Below, piece by piece: positions 1-10,849 of a stretch of 64,000 nt of DNA. Both the position numbers and the translations under genes were made by a program. Under the pieces are notes generated by a model that saw only the letters and a program-made list of their open reading frames with translations, did not search any database and had not been told where the DNA came from. The DNA is from Cristatella mucedo (taxonomy: Eukaryota; Bryozoa; Phylactolaemata; Cristatellidae): NCBI GenBank assembly GCA_009760855.2, contig WPIO01000036.1, positions 2,478,501 to 2,542,500 of the forward strand, read 5' to 3'. Position 1 is the stretch's first letter. Every line of letters begins with the position of its first letter.

Positions 1-962
1 ATTCACAGGTTATTTTAGAGGAGGATATGGGCACACACTGTAGATTGAATGAGATCTGCATGTGGTCAGATAAGCAGGATTTGGTAATAATTGGGATGAC
101 AAAGTGCAGTTATATGAGAAAATCCGGTCGAGTGTGTGACCCTTGATGTGGGTAGGGCCATGCACATGAGCCACAAGAGACAATAAGTCAGTCAATGCAC
201 GAAATTCGGTGCTGAAAGCGTCAGATAAGTTATCAAAGTGAACGTTGAAATCACCCATAACGAGGAAGGATCGATTTCTTGCACACAGAATCGAAATGAG
301 ATCGGAGAAATCTGAGATAAAGGAGGATTTGGTACCTGGTGGGCGATAGACTACTGCCACTATCGGTAGCTTGTTTTCGGGTGAGACCAGGACAATTGAT
401 TCAAAAGACTGCTTCGAGGGTACCGCAAATGGCTTGAAGTTGAATTTCGAGCGCACGATCATAGCAACTCCACCTCCAGTTTTGATTGATCTAGGGGTGT
501 GAAAGAACGTGAAACCAGATGGAGTAGCGTCTTTAATTTTCGGGCAGTTTATCGATTTCAGCCAAGTTTCAGTTAGGGCGAGCAGGTCGATACCATTTTC
601 AGAAATTAGGTCGTTTATTACTAGAGGTTTATTGCACATTGAGCGAGGATTCCAAAGGCAAGCGTTAAGTCTGGCCGATTGGGTTACAACAGGCCTGATG
701 ACCACTAAGTTTGAGAGATTTACAGTGTCGCATGCGGGGGAGCGTGCTAAGCGGTTCGAGACGATGCTAGGAATACCAAACGAGCAGCGTCTAAGCTGGC
801 GGTTCCGGCCACCGCGGCGGCTACGGGGTGCTTTCCTTTTGTTAATGCATAGTTCCTGAATCTTAGCAACAACATTAATATCTAGGAATGCATTTGATAT
901 ACGATGACGAAACGATAGCAGCTGCTGACGACCAATCTCAGTGGGAGACTCAAAAGTTTTGA
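1..962 (-). mobile_element. LINE family A(?) 5' part, endonuclease domain
   Basis: An open frame runs leftwards from about 960 to 10 with no in-frame stop and no convincing ATG. It encodes an apurinic-like endonuclease (EEP family) of an L2/CR1-type non-LTR retrotransposon. Visible motifs in order are WNPRSM near the domain start, LLALTETWL with the catalytic Glu, VVYRPP, the catalytic GDFNVH and THIKGHTLD. This enzyme would nick target DNA to prime reverse transcription. The frame fails after THIKGHTLDRIFSY, so the SDH end motif is not seen. It differs clearly from the family B endonuclease at 13-14 kb, so I assign it to family A by elimination. It abuts a plus-strand family A 3' half, which suggests a 5' inversion. 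Confidence 0.85.
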
Positions 963-984
963 TTTAAATGGACAAAGATCATCT

Positions 985-2185
985 AAGGAGCCTCTGAAGT
1001 ATGGGCTACCTTAGGGCTTCGTGCTTGGTTCCGTTCTTTTCACGGTTTATACTCTCCCTCTTGCCGATGCGATTGCAAGGCACAATCTAGGCTTTCACTT
1101 TTGTGCAGATGACATTCAGTTATACTTTTACTTTGATCCCTCGCAGCCTTCCAGCACGTCGAACTTTCTCAATTCCCTTGCTGCATATATTACTGACATT
1201 CTTACATGCATGGCAGCAATTTTTCTTAAATTGAATGATGATAAAATCAACTTAAATATTGGACAATCCGAGTGGGATTCAGAATTGGAAACGTTAACGC
1301 TCCCAATCCACTCTGTCATCATATCTCCTATTGAATGTGCGTGAAATCTAGGTGTCATGTTCTAAAGTGACCTTTCATTAGACGACCACATCAGCTCTAC
1401 TGTCAAGTCTGCCTAGTTTCAGCTACATAACATTGCTAAAATGTGGGCTTATTTAGACAGAGATACCACATTTAAGTTGATCCATGCATTTGTGACATCC
1501 CGTCTTGACTTCTGCAACCCACTGCTTGCTGGTCTACCGGCCTGTGCAATCCGGCCCTAATATCTGATGCTAAACTCTGCAGCTAGGCTTGTTTATTGTG
1601 AAAATCGCAGTTGCCACGTCACACCACTTCTCGCCGACCGGCACTGGCTCCCAGTCAAGCAGCACATTGACTTCGAGGTTCTGTCACTCATCTTTAGGTC
1701 CCTTCATTCTTTGGAACCAGCTTACCTATCATATCTATTCCCTTGCCAGGTTAGGCATCATACCACTTGATTTTTTTAATCAAATTATTTAGCTACACTT
1801 CGTAGGAAACTCAAATCCTTTGGAGACTCAAAGCCTTATGCTCTATGCTCCCAAAGCCTGGAACTCACTTTCGACTGGCGTCACAACAGCTCCTGACTCG
1901 AAAAACTGTAAAAGAAAGCTAAAAACGCATCTATTTATCACAGAATTTAGTGGTTCCATGTGATTCGTCCTTCGTTTGCTTATGTGGGCTGACACTGAGC
2001 GAGCTGCCACTAACCATACTTGCATGCTGACCCTATGCATGTCAGCTCTGTGTTAAGCTGGTTCTCGTTGAGCATGCTAGCATTAATCATTAGATCATGC
2101 TTCCTTTGCAGCAAATGTAAAGTGCCGAGAAAGAGATTAAGTTCTCCGAGGGCTTCAAGCAGATCTATCATTATCAGTGTAATCA
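985..2185 (+). mobile_element. LINE family A, degraded RT C-terminal half and 3' tail
   Basis: The translation shows the reverse transcriptase region from LGSVLFTVYTLPLADA through FCADDIQLYF (the YADD-box equivalent), then the thumb or connection region with HWLPVKQHIDFEVLSLIFRSL. Several frameshifts and stops separate these pieces, for example a stop just before GFVLGSVLF, so it is a dead copy. The 3' end has the family A landmarks: a repeated block of the type GTGCATGC..CACTAACCA, then a degenerate AAAGAGATTAAGTTCTC stem-loop. The (ATT)n tail is poorly kept. Confidence 0.85.
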
Positions 2186-2344
2186 GGATAGTCGCTGCCC
2201 TGACTCTGAGGGATCGATCATGAGGCGACAGCTGCCTGTCATTGGTATAGAATTAGTGACCTATTTCAGAACCTGAATTTCCATCTGAAGAAGAACTGCA
2301 AAGATTAAAAAATTAAATTCATTCTTATATAACCCTAGCAGAAC

Positions 2345-2475
2345 TGAGTCTCTAAGCAAGGGCTTCTTCACACGTGCCGCAGTGCTCGAATCCACGGCCT
2401 TGGGTCGCAAAGGTGGGCACCTTGACCTCGGACGTTTAAGGCAAGCACACTAACACCTGGGAAAACTAGGGCAAT
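2345..2475 (-). repeat. SINE1-like, degenerate
   Basis: On the minus strand this shows a box-B-like GGATTCGAGCACTG segment. It is followed by a tail resembling SINE1, reading about CACGTGTGAAG and then AGAGACTCAGTTCTG. The similarity to the clearer SINE1 copies is partial, so the assignment is tentative. Confidence 0.4.
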
Positions 2476-2880
2476 TGGGAACAGCAAGAGACAAACGCAG
2501 TCAAGACCGACATATAACACGGACAGAACGTTATCGGACTGAAATGAATGAATGAATGGATGCAACTTTTTTTTTAGAGCTTTCCGAGCTTTCACTGCTT
2601 TGACGAGTAAGTGTATGCGTGCGTGCGTGCACTTGCACGAATCCAGAACAGGCCGATGTCAATTTGCAAGCCACCAGCTTCCAGGAAGCACCTGCACTGT
2701 GCGCGTTTTATGTTGCCGTGTACAGCGCAGCTGTTTTTTTCCGGGCAGAGTGCGATGTTGCCTTTATCGGGTGCCAGCCTTTGGCAAAAGAGCAAACGCG
2801 TCGTGAACTCGTTCGTGTAGCGGACCAGCCCAGACGCCGTGTCTGCGCTGCTATCGATTATCGGTTCTCGGTTTCTGCTT

Positions 2881-2936
2881 CGGTATCGATCTATCTATCT
2901 ATCGGTATCGATCTATCTATCTATCGGTATCGATCT
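2881..2936. repeat. 22-bp tandem repeat (GATA-rich)
   Basis: Two and a half head-to-tail copies of a 22-bp unit made of CGGTATCGAT followed by CTATCTATCTAT. It gives low-complexity open frames that should not be called genes. Confidence 0.9.
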
Positions 2937-2941
2937 CGGTT

Positions 2942-4394
2942 TCTCGCTTTCTGCTTCGAGCGACGGCGGCGACGAGGACCGATACAGGGTGCGTTCGGGC
3001 TGTGTCGGCCGGCAATCTGCAACCGGTCTCATTCCGAACGTCAATTTTTTTTTCTTTTTCTCACCGTAAAACTGACAGCCCAAAATCTGTGAGCACAGCA
3101 CAGAGTGAATGGCAAAACGAAACCTGGTCGCCAGGGTGACTGCTGCAGTCTTACGAGGCAAGACCCAATTGGGAGTCAGTGGGGGCCAAGCTAGCGCAGG
3201 CGCTTCGACCAGAGACTCCTCAAAGCAGACGAATAGACGCTATCGATGGATCGCGTGACCGACGGTGTCGAAAGCTGACCTTCGACGGCGTACATCGTAG
3301 CGGCGACATCGCACTCTGCTTCTTTTTGAGTAGTTTTGCTGGCTTCCGAAAAATTTAATATAAACTAAATAAATAAATAAATAAAATATAAAATATATAA
3401 AATATAATATAAATAAAAACACCTTCACTAAAAATCGACTTCAAGATCCTCCACGTGGCCCACGGGTCGCTCCAGTCTTCCAGTCGCATCAGCCGTCCAG
3501 CCATCGAGCCTCCAAACCTCCCGCGTGCGCTCCTCTCCCGCCGCCCGGCATTTTCTTCCGCTTCCGGTTGACTCGCCGGCACTCGAGCTCTATATTAAGA
3601 TCCTTTGCTGACATGACTTTTACTTCCTATGCAAAGAAAGTAGGGAAATCGTTTCCGGCTTCTACCTGCTTCTAGTCTTACATTATTGATGGTTCAGCTA
3701 AAAGACGCAGCACCGTGCACCTGCTGGGCTTTCACTTCGTCACAGCGAACCCGACTTTTCGACTTTCGTGTGCGCTTTTCACGCCAGCGTTCAGCACGAT
3801 TCAGTGCACTTTAAAAGACACTATACAGTTTCTACTCAACATTTTCTTGTCTGCTTTAAAATTCTGTCCTAACCACAATTCCTACGCGTGCCTGTGCGTT
3901 CTGAGGACGGTATGCTACGAACTGGTAGTTATTAACTCTCGTGCAGCGAGTTGTAGACCACAGAGGTAGAGATTTAGTAATCTTAGGGTGCTATGCAGTA
4001 GACCTACTATTATTATTATTATTATCATTATAATTATTGTGCACAGCAGCACTAAGAGCATTGACAAGTTCACCCCATTGCCACGGATAATGTCACTATT
4101 CGCACTAATGTTCGCTTTTCATTCTAGTAGTTGAACTCAATCGTGACAGAAATATTGTCTTGATTACTTATATGCTACATCATTCCAAGGCTCTTTCTGA
4201 CTCAGCTTTCCTTTTAATTTTTCCTATTTTAACTGAGTTGCAGGCTATTGGTCACCGGCGCGGGTCCGAAAGCCGCTTGGTTTGCGTATCAATACAGAGA
4301 AAATTCGCCATTGTCACGTCCACTTAGTCATAAGGGTTTTCAGAATTACAGATAATAATATTATTAATTATTTGATGCTTAGATATGACATTGA
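2942..4394. other. no gene recognised
   Basis: Mixed unique sequence without a convincing coding region. It contains an A/T-rich AAATA-type stretch near 3,355-3,420. An (ATT)n run near 4,000-4,035 is preceded by ATCTTAGGGTGCTAT and may be the worn tail of a LINE or SINE. Confidence 0.5.
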
Positions 4395-4988
4395 GAGAAA
4401 TTAGTCTCTGTTAAGGCCATTTCAAAATGCTCTAATGGAAGCATTTCAATATGGGTGGTGGTAACATGCACAGCATCAGTGTGCATAAGCACACAAAAGA
4501 CAATTCCGATGGACGGGGAGAATAAAGTATGAAGGAGCCATTCAGGGAGGGCTTTGTGGGTCCGAGTAAGAATTTGTCTCTGTGTCCTTTGTACAACCAC
4601 GAGTCATTGCAGATCAGCCATATTCATTACAGCGGCATAGGCTTTCAGGGCTTTTTTGGTAGCCAGGCAACAACTGAATCGAAGTCTTTTGGTAGCCTAG
4701 CAACAACTGAATACAGTCATCCAGCCTAGATAGAACTAGGGAGGTTAGGAAGATTTTTTGCCAGCCGTTGCAACTGATGGTCTTTATATAATATTACAAC
4801 GAGATCGAAAGAGAACCACTGTAAAAGTAAACTTCCTAATGAAACTTTTAAACCTCAAACATTTATCAAAGTATAAATTTAAATTACGAGCACAAACATG
4901 AGTATGGCCTCGCTGCAGTACCACCAAGAGTAATGTCTCCTAGTCTAGCCGTAAACTTTTAGTGTCCTCTAGGTACATATCTATGAGT

Positions 4989-5082
<94 letters not shown>

Positions 5083-5260
5083 CCTAGGTGTTTGATATCT
5101 TCATTGGCTAGCTTAAGAAAATTAGCTGGTATCCATTGTCAAACGTTTATAGAGTAGACTTTACGTTTGCCAGTCGTTGCAGCTTATTTCTGACGGTTTA
5201 AATAATAAATACAGCTTGCTATCGCCAGCTTAGCATTTTATAGCTGATGCCACGGGTCAA
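4395..5260 (-). mobile_element. old, degraded LINE remnants (families A and B)
   Basis: Aligned by eye, about 4,530-4,790 matches the minus strand of family B, from the GGGCCTTGTGGGTC segment through CAGCCATATTCAT to the region around CAAGCCACTG. A piece near 5,180-5,240 (GACGGTTTAAAT) matches the RT region. About 4,400-4,530 resembles the family A 3' region with GCATAAGCACA. A local tandem duplication of about 31 bp around TTTTGGTAGCC lies at 4,655-4,712. The copy is much older than the neighbouring ones. Confidence 0.55.
4989..5080. repeat. compound microsatellite (AC)n(AT)n(GT)n
   Basis: An AC run, a short AT run and a long GT run follow without interruption. The AC and GT arms are complementary, so the array can fold on itself. 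Confidence 0.95.
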
Positions 5261-5400
5261 TATAACTTTTTTGAGAGACTCCATGCAAATTGCAACGAAA
5301 TATAATGTTATGCATTTCCGTCTGTAACTCCACAAAGGCACAAAGACTATGTGGGTGTTACGCAGAAGAGTTTTGTATAGCGCACTCAAAGCCCAGGCCG

Positions 5401-5546
5401 AGCTGGTTTGGTCCAGCGGGTAAGGTGCTCGCCCTGACCAAGGTCTAGCTGAGGTCGTGGGCTCGAGCCCCGAGGCGTATGTGAAGCGCCTGACTAGAGA
5501 TTAAGTTCTCTTGGGGCGCTATAGAAATGAATTATATATTTTATAT
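5401..5546 (+). repeat. SINE1 (tRNA-derived, LINE-A-like tail)
   Basis: The head has a box-A-like GGTCCAGCGGGTAAGG and a box-B-like GGGCTCGAGCCCC, consistent with RNA polymerase III transcription of a tRNA-derived SINE. The tail has AGCGCC, AGAGATTAAGTTCTCT and GGCGCT, the same stem-loop as LINE family A. The insertion splits the 3' region of a family B LINE. AGGCCG occurs on both sides (5,395-5,400 and 5,547-5,552), and removing the insert restores LINE continuity. Confidence 0.85.
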
Positions 5547-6170
5547 AGGCCGCTTTCAGTACGCATTCGGTAGCCAACAGACTTCCTCTCACACAACAAA
5601 GAGAAAGTGGGAAGCATAGCAAAGTCAGGGGAGCAGTTGAGGTCGTGAGTAGGATGGAAGTAGTAGCTCAGGACCGCTGGAAAGGATGTGCCATAGTCGG
5701 TAGCAGGAGAGTAGTTGTTGCGTAAGAATTGTGGAAGCGATTTCCACCGTCTAGGACCTGCAGAGCTAAAAACGTCTATCGCCAACGGTCTTTATGCGGA
5801 GGAATGAACAACTAATTTATTGTCCATACAGGACCTGAGGGCACGAGGAGGCTGAAACTGATGCAGCAGTACAGCTAGGTAGGGAGGAGCCAAGCCGTGG
5901 CGGGCCTTGAGGGTCAGCGTAAGAGCTTTACTCTGCATCCGTTGATCAACCGGCAGCCATCCTAGCTCTTTCAACAAAAAAGGACACATGGTCAAACCTC
6001 TGGGACTTGCAAACTTGCCTTGCAGCCATATTCATAGCCATGGCTTAGTTTCTTTTTTTGGTAGCCCAGCCAAAAGGGAATTACAATAATCAAGCCGAGT
6101 CAGAACTAAGGAGCTAGTTAAATTGTTTGCAAGCCACTGTGGCAGACAGTTCCTTATCTTATATAGGGAT

Positions 6171-7295
6171 AATAATAATAATACACTTGCTAAAGCACCC
6201 TCAGAGATCTCAATCTCTTTCTAGGTGCTTTACATTTGCTGCAAAGGAAACACGATCGAGTGGCGAGTGATATCATGATTGATAAACAGCATGAATAATG
6301 TGGTTCGGGGTGACATGCATAGGGTTAGCATGCAAGTGTGGTTAATGGCAGCATACAACAGTCAGCACGCATAAGCACATAAAGGACGAATCACAGGAAC
6401 CCACTTAATGCTGTCATAAATAGGTGTGCTTTAATTTCTTTTTAAATGTGATCAAGTCATGGGATGTCATTACGAAAATCGGAGATGAGTTCCAGGCTTT
6501 GGGAGCATACGAACTAAAGGCACCGTCTCCAAAGGATTTGAGGTTTGAATTAGGTATAGATAAACGGTTAGATTCCGAAAAGCGGGTGGTACGATGCTTA
6601 GCCTGGTGGGGTAGCAGATCTGATCGGTAGACTGGAGCCAAAGAATAAAGGGACCTAAAAGTGAGCGACAAAACCTTGAAGTCGACTTGTTTCTTGACTG
6701 ATAGTCAGTGCAGGTCGGCGAGAAGCGGTGTGATGTTGCAACTGCGACGCTCACGGCAGACAAGCCTGGCTGCAGAGTTTGGAACCAGCTGTAAGCGCCT
6801 GATTGCACATGCCGGTAGACCAGCAAATAATGAGTTACAGAAGTCGAGGCGGGATGTCACAAATGCATGGACGAACTCAGATGCGGTATCCCTGTCTAAA
6901 CAAGCCCAAATTTTAACAATTTTATGTAGCTGACAGTAGGCAGACTTGCTTTTAGAGCTGATTTGGTCGTCTAAAGAAAGGTCACTTTGTAACATGGCAT
7001 CTAAATTTCGTGCTGATTCAGCGGGAGATATACTGGAAAAGCCAATTTCGAGAGTTGGATTTTCCAATTTCTGAATCACACTTGGTTTTCCCATAACTAG
7101 TAAGTTATTTTATGATTATTGAATTTAAGAAAATTTGCTGCCATCCATGTGCCGAAGTCATCAATACATGCAGCAAGGGAGTTGAGAGAATTCGACGTGC
7201 TCGATGGTTGGGAGGGATCAAAGCAAAGGTACAACTGAGTGTCATCTGCATAGAAGTAAAAGCCTAGATTTTGCTTGACAATCACATCGGCCAGA
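6171..7295 (-). mobile_element. LINE family A, 5'-truncated, nested in family B
   Basis: It begins on the left with the (ATT)n tail and the stem-loop, then the repeated GTGACATGCA..GGTTAGCATGC block. Translated parts are SLTFRSLYSLAPVYRSDLL, RLDFCNSLFAGLPACAIRRL and NLGFYFYADDTQLYLCF, so the YADD box is intact here. The 5' end is truncated within the RT domain. AGGGAT occurs at 6,165-6,170 and 7,296-7,301 and may be the target duplication, though part may be microhomology. Frameshifts make it non-functional. Confidence 0.88.
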
Positions 7296-7602
7296 GGGAT
7301 TGGACGTGATTTCTAGCTGTAGAAGCAGTCTTCTGAAGGAAGCTTTTAAAATTGAGACGGCTGTCGAAAACAGCACCTACTTTTCGAGCAAGTGGTGATG
7401 GTCGTACAACAGCATCACCTATTAGACTAATCAAACTGAGGTCAGCATTTGGCCAAAAACAGACCCTTGTGGAACTCCAAGGGTGACTGGCCTGCCGGAG
7501 GAGACTAGACGGATGACCACCACAACACACGGGCTGAATACGATCGGAGAAGTACGATTTGAACCTTATCAGTGCCTCATTGTAGTTCATTTAAGGTTAA
7601 TT

Positions 7603-7745
7603 GATCTAACAGCGTCACGCATTTGACTTCAGAAGAGCCTTTACGGGTTTCACAACCGCTTGTAGTGGGTGATGCATGATCGCCCACTGCATTATTCGAA
7701 CCAACGACCTGGCTCGTGGAGAGCGAGCATCTTACCCCTGGGCTG
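7603..7745 (-). repeat. SINE2 (tRNA-derived), nested in LINE B
   Basis: In the minus sense it has a tRNA-like head with a TTCGAAT box-B-like core, a region of the GCCCACTACAAGCGGTTGTG type, and an AAGGCTCTTCTG tail. LINE B sequence resumes on the right at GATCAACATTGCC. A clear target duplication was not seen. Confidence 0.7.
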
Positions 7746-8121
7746 AGGCCTGTTTCGATCAACATTGCCAAACGCAGATTACAGATTAGGCAGGAGCAAG
7801 GAAGTGATGTGTCGCCTTCATCTTTGGTGCCCATAAAGTTGTAGGTCATGCGGAAGAAAGCAGTTATAATGGAGTGGTGTCGCTTAGATGCCACGTGAAA
7901 TGTTTTTTACATTTATTCTTGTCAGTGGTTTCCACAAGCTGCTCCGCGACACTATTGTCGCAAATTGTTGGGCCAAAAAGAGAAAGCACTGAGTCTTAGC
8001 GACTCTTGTCAAAGACCTCAGAATCCAAACCACTCGTTCTAAGTATTTTTCGTACCGCAGCCGATTTGACTGACTTTGAAATTCCTCCTCTATCTATCAG
8101 CTGGGAATTCTAAGCCTGAGG

Positions 8122-8122
8122 A

Positions 8123-8153
<31 letters not shown>

Positions 8154-8155
8154 CA

Positions 8156-8216
<61 letters not shown>

Positions 8217-8231
8217 CTGCTTCTGCTGCTG
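8122..8231. repeat. (CTG)n microsatellite
   Basis: A nearly pure CTG/CAG array of about 110 bp with a few TTG, CAG and TTC interruptions. It gives leucine, serine or alanine runs in different frames, none of which is a gene. It sits inside worn LINE family B sequence. Confidence 0.95.
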
Positions 8232-8400
8232 GGCCAAGTTTGTCTTTCTGTGAGGACCAGAGAGGAGACTGCAGAGGAGTCTTTAGACAACGATTTATTG
8301 TTACCTGACTCAATTGCGATGGCAACTACTTCGATCTCCAAGAATCCTCGGAGAATTTCTTGAGCGAGGTCTCAGTTGACGATTATCCTGGTATCCCGCT

Positions 8401-9282
8401 GTCGGCCTGCCAGCCTGGCAGCGACATGCGACATGCGACATGGTTGCGACATGCGACTTTTGACTCTGAGCTTAAACGTCCCAGGGACGTCCTCTTAGCG
8501 TCCCCGTCATTTTGGTAGCAGCTATTTCGCAGGCATTAGTACTGACGAAACTCTGTCAGACTGGCTTTTATTTAGGAAGAGCCCATAATTTCATGAGCGC
8601 CGCAGTAAATCAGTTCGAAAAGAGCGAATAAACGACGGCCGCTTTTCCCCCCTCTGCAGAGCTGCAACGCTCATTCCGCCACAGCGATTCTTCTTTAAGT
8701 GACGTGCCTGTACCACGTGGCTGAGCTCCTTGCTCTGGCCGTTAGCCATTGGCTGGGCGTAGCCGTAAGACAGATGAAGCAACAGCGAGTTTCAAAACTT
8801 CACCAGCGAGGCCAGGCGCTGCCGCCCAGACATTGGACTTGAAATTATACGAGATGTAAGTGAGTTATCAGCGGCATCCAAGACACTGATTTGTGGCCGA
8901 ATCGCTGACTAGGGAATTCCCGACCGCTGCTGCACCGAAGTTCGCTTTGCGCTCAACTAAACTTCGGTCAGATTTGCTCTTTGTGCTATTATTGAATTAA
9001 TGACCTTTAAATGCTGCAGGAGCACGAAAAGTGAAGAACGATGGTGGTCGTTCGAAAATCCGCGAGGCGGGTCGATGGGTCACGGTCGAGGGGTCAGGGT
9101 CAGGATAGATGGGTCAGCGTCGATGGGTCAGAATCGATGGATCAGGGTCGATGGGTCAGGGGCAGTCGCCACAGGATCGCAAACTGAAATGGATCTCAGC
9201 CGGGATTTGAAGGCTCCAAGGCTGCGAACCACTAGTCGTGTTTCTGCTTCGACCACAGACCCTGCCTACCGTTAGATCGGAG
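8401..9282. other. no gene recognised; two small minisatellites
   Basis: No convincing coding region. About 8,431-8,460 has tandem GCGACAT units. About 9,072-9,162 has a 15-bp-type minisatellite with the core GATGGGTCAGGGTC. Open frames across the latter reflect the repeat. Confidence 0.6.
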
Positions 9283-10815
9283 TAGGATAGGATATTTCTA
9301 TTATGCTGACGATACTCAGCTGCATTTGTCATTCAAACCATCTGGATCTGCCGCCAAAACTGATGAACTAATAATAATAATAATAATGCACTTGATAAAG
9401 CACCCTCAGAGAACTTAGTCTCTTTCTAGGCGCTTTACATTTGCTGCAAACAGAAATGCAATTGAATGGTAAGTACAATGATGCTTGAAAAACAAACAAA
9501 ATGAATAATATGGTTAGGGGTGACATGCACAGGGTCAGCATGCAAATGTAGTTAGTCGCAGCATGCACAGTGTCAGCACGCATAAGCACATCAAGGACGA
9601 ATCACAGGGACCCACTAAATGCTGTCCTGAATAGGCGTGTTTTTAAGTTCCTTTCAAATATGGTCAGGTCAGGGGATGTTCTGACGCAGGTCGGGAGGGA
9701 GTTCCAGGCTTTGGGAGCATACGAACTAAATGCATGATCTCCAAAGGATTTAAGGTTTGTACGAGGTATTTGTAGACTGGAGAAGTGGAGTAATGTGGCA
9801 ACTGCGACGCTCAACACAGACAAGCCTAGCTGCAGAGTTTTGCACCAGCTGCAATCGCCTGACCGCACATGCTGGTATGCCAGTAAGCAGTGAGTCGCAG
9901 AAGTCGAGACAGGATGTCACGAATGCATGGACCAACTTGGACGTGGTATCCTTATCTAAACAAGCCCTAATTTTAGCAATGTTATGAAGCTGAACTGAAT
10001 CCTTGCCTTGCCGACATTTGATCCTGGATGTTGGAAAATTTCTTGAAACTCAATTGCTATAAAACTAAACCACTGCTCGTAGCATGCCCTAAGCGTGAGG
10101 CTGGACTAGAAGTCTTTGCTCTTACAATAGATGATGCTGTTGTGCGACCATCACCATGTGCTCAAAAATTAGGCGTCGTTTTTGACGTCTGCCTACATGT
10201 TAAAAGCCTCATTCGGTAGACTGCTTCTACAGCTAGACATCACGTCCGATCTTTATCTGAGATTAGGAGCTGTCATTCAAGGTGGCTTGCAAACAATTTA
10301 ACTAGCTCTTTAGTTCTGTCTTGGCTGGATTATTATAATTCCCTTTAGGCTGGGCTACCGAAAAAAGCTATTATGCTACTGCAGCTGCCTATGAATATGG
10401 CTGCAAGGCTAATTTGCAAGTCCCAGAGGTTTGACCACGTGTCTCCTTGGCTAAAAAAGCTAGGGTGGCGCCGGTTGATCAAAGGATACAGAGTAAAGCT
10501 CTTACGCTGACCCACAAGGCCCGCTACGGCTTGGCTCCTCCATACCTAGCTGAACTGCTCACAAGTTTCAGCCTCCTCGTGCCCTCAGGTCCTGTATGGA
10601 CAATAAATTAGCTGTCCCATTCCTCCGCTTAAAGACCGTTGGCGATAGAAGCTTTTAGCTCTGCAGGTCCTAGACTGTGGAAATCGCTTCTACAATTCTT
10701 ACGCAACAACTACTCTCCTGCTGCCGACTATGGCTCATCTTTTTCAGTGGTCCTGAGCTACTACTTCCATGCTACTCACTATCTCAACTGCTCTCCTGAC
10801 TCTAATGTATTCTTC
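9283..10815 (+). mobile_element. LINE family B, RT C-terminal half, interrupted
   Basis: The left piece has YADDTQLHLSFKP-like coding (TATTATGCTGACGATACTCAG). After the nested insert the sequence resumes with LENFLKLNCYKTK and VVRPSPCAQKLGVVFD, then KARYGLAPPYLAELL-like and LSYYFHATHYLNCSPDS. Stops and frameshifts are frequent. The 3' end after about 10,810 does not match other family B tails, so the tail is lost or replaced. Confidence 0.82.
9370..9990 (-). mobile_element. LINE family A 3' fragment, nested antisense in family B
   Basis: It starts with the (ATT)n tail and stem-loop at the left and ends at the right in RT thumb sequence (HAFVTSCLDFCDSLLTGIPACAVRRLQ). An internal deletion of roughly 150-200 bp near 9,770 joins the 3' region to the thumb region. 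TGAACT occurs on both sides (9,364-9,369 and 9,991-9,996). Excision would restore an uninterrupted family B sequence around ACTGATGAACTGAATCC. Confidence 0.85.
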
Positions 10816-10849
10816 CCTCTTGTTGTTATATATCTGTAATTATATATGT

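Larger units (their letters stand above)
5300..8400 (-). mobile_element. LINE family B, composite with nested insertions
   Basis: One family B copy can be traced in pieces from its 3' tail at the left through RT sequence to about 8,400. Recognisable translated parts are ELGWLPVDQRMQSKALTL, SSAGPRRWKSLPQFLRNN, VVRPSPLARKVGAVFDS and the worn HSTETAL region near 7,850. The pieces line up in order with the more complete copy at 10,984-14,217. They are interrupted by a SINE1, a family A LINE and a SINE2, and by a CTG expansion. All reading frames are broken. Confidence 0.8.

Noticed and set aside
4989-5080. Telomere-like or CRISPR-like repeat
   Set aside because: Only dinucleotide repeats without spacers. 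No CRISPR-type arrays were seen anywhere in the window.
5401-5475. Possible functional tRNA gene
   Set aside because: Same reasoning: it is the head of SINE1 with a LINE-like tail and flanking duplication.
9000-9275. 91-codon Gly/Arg-rich open frame
   Set aside because: It reads through a minisatellite with a GATGGGTCAGGGTC core.
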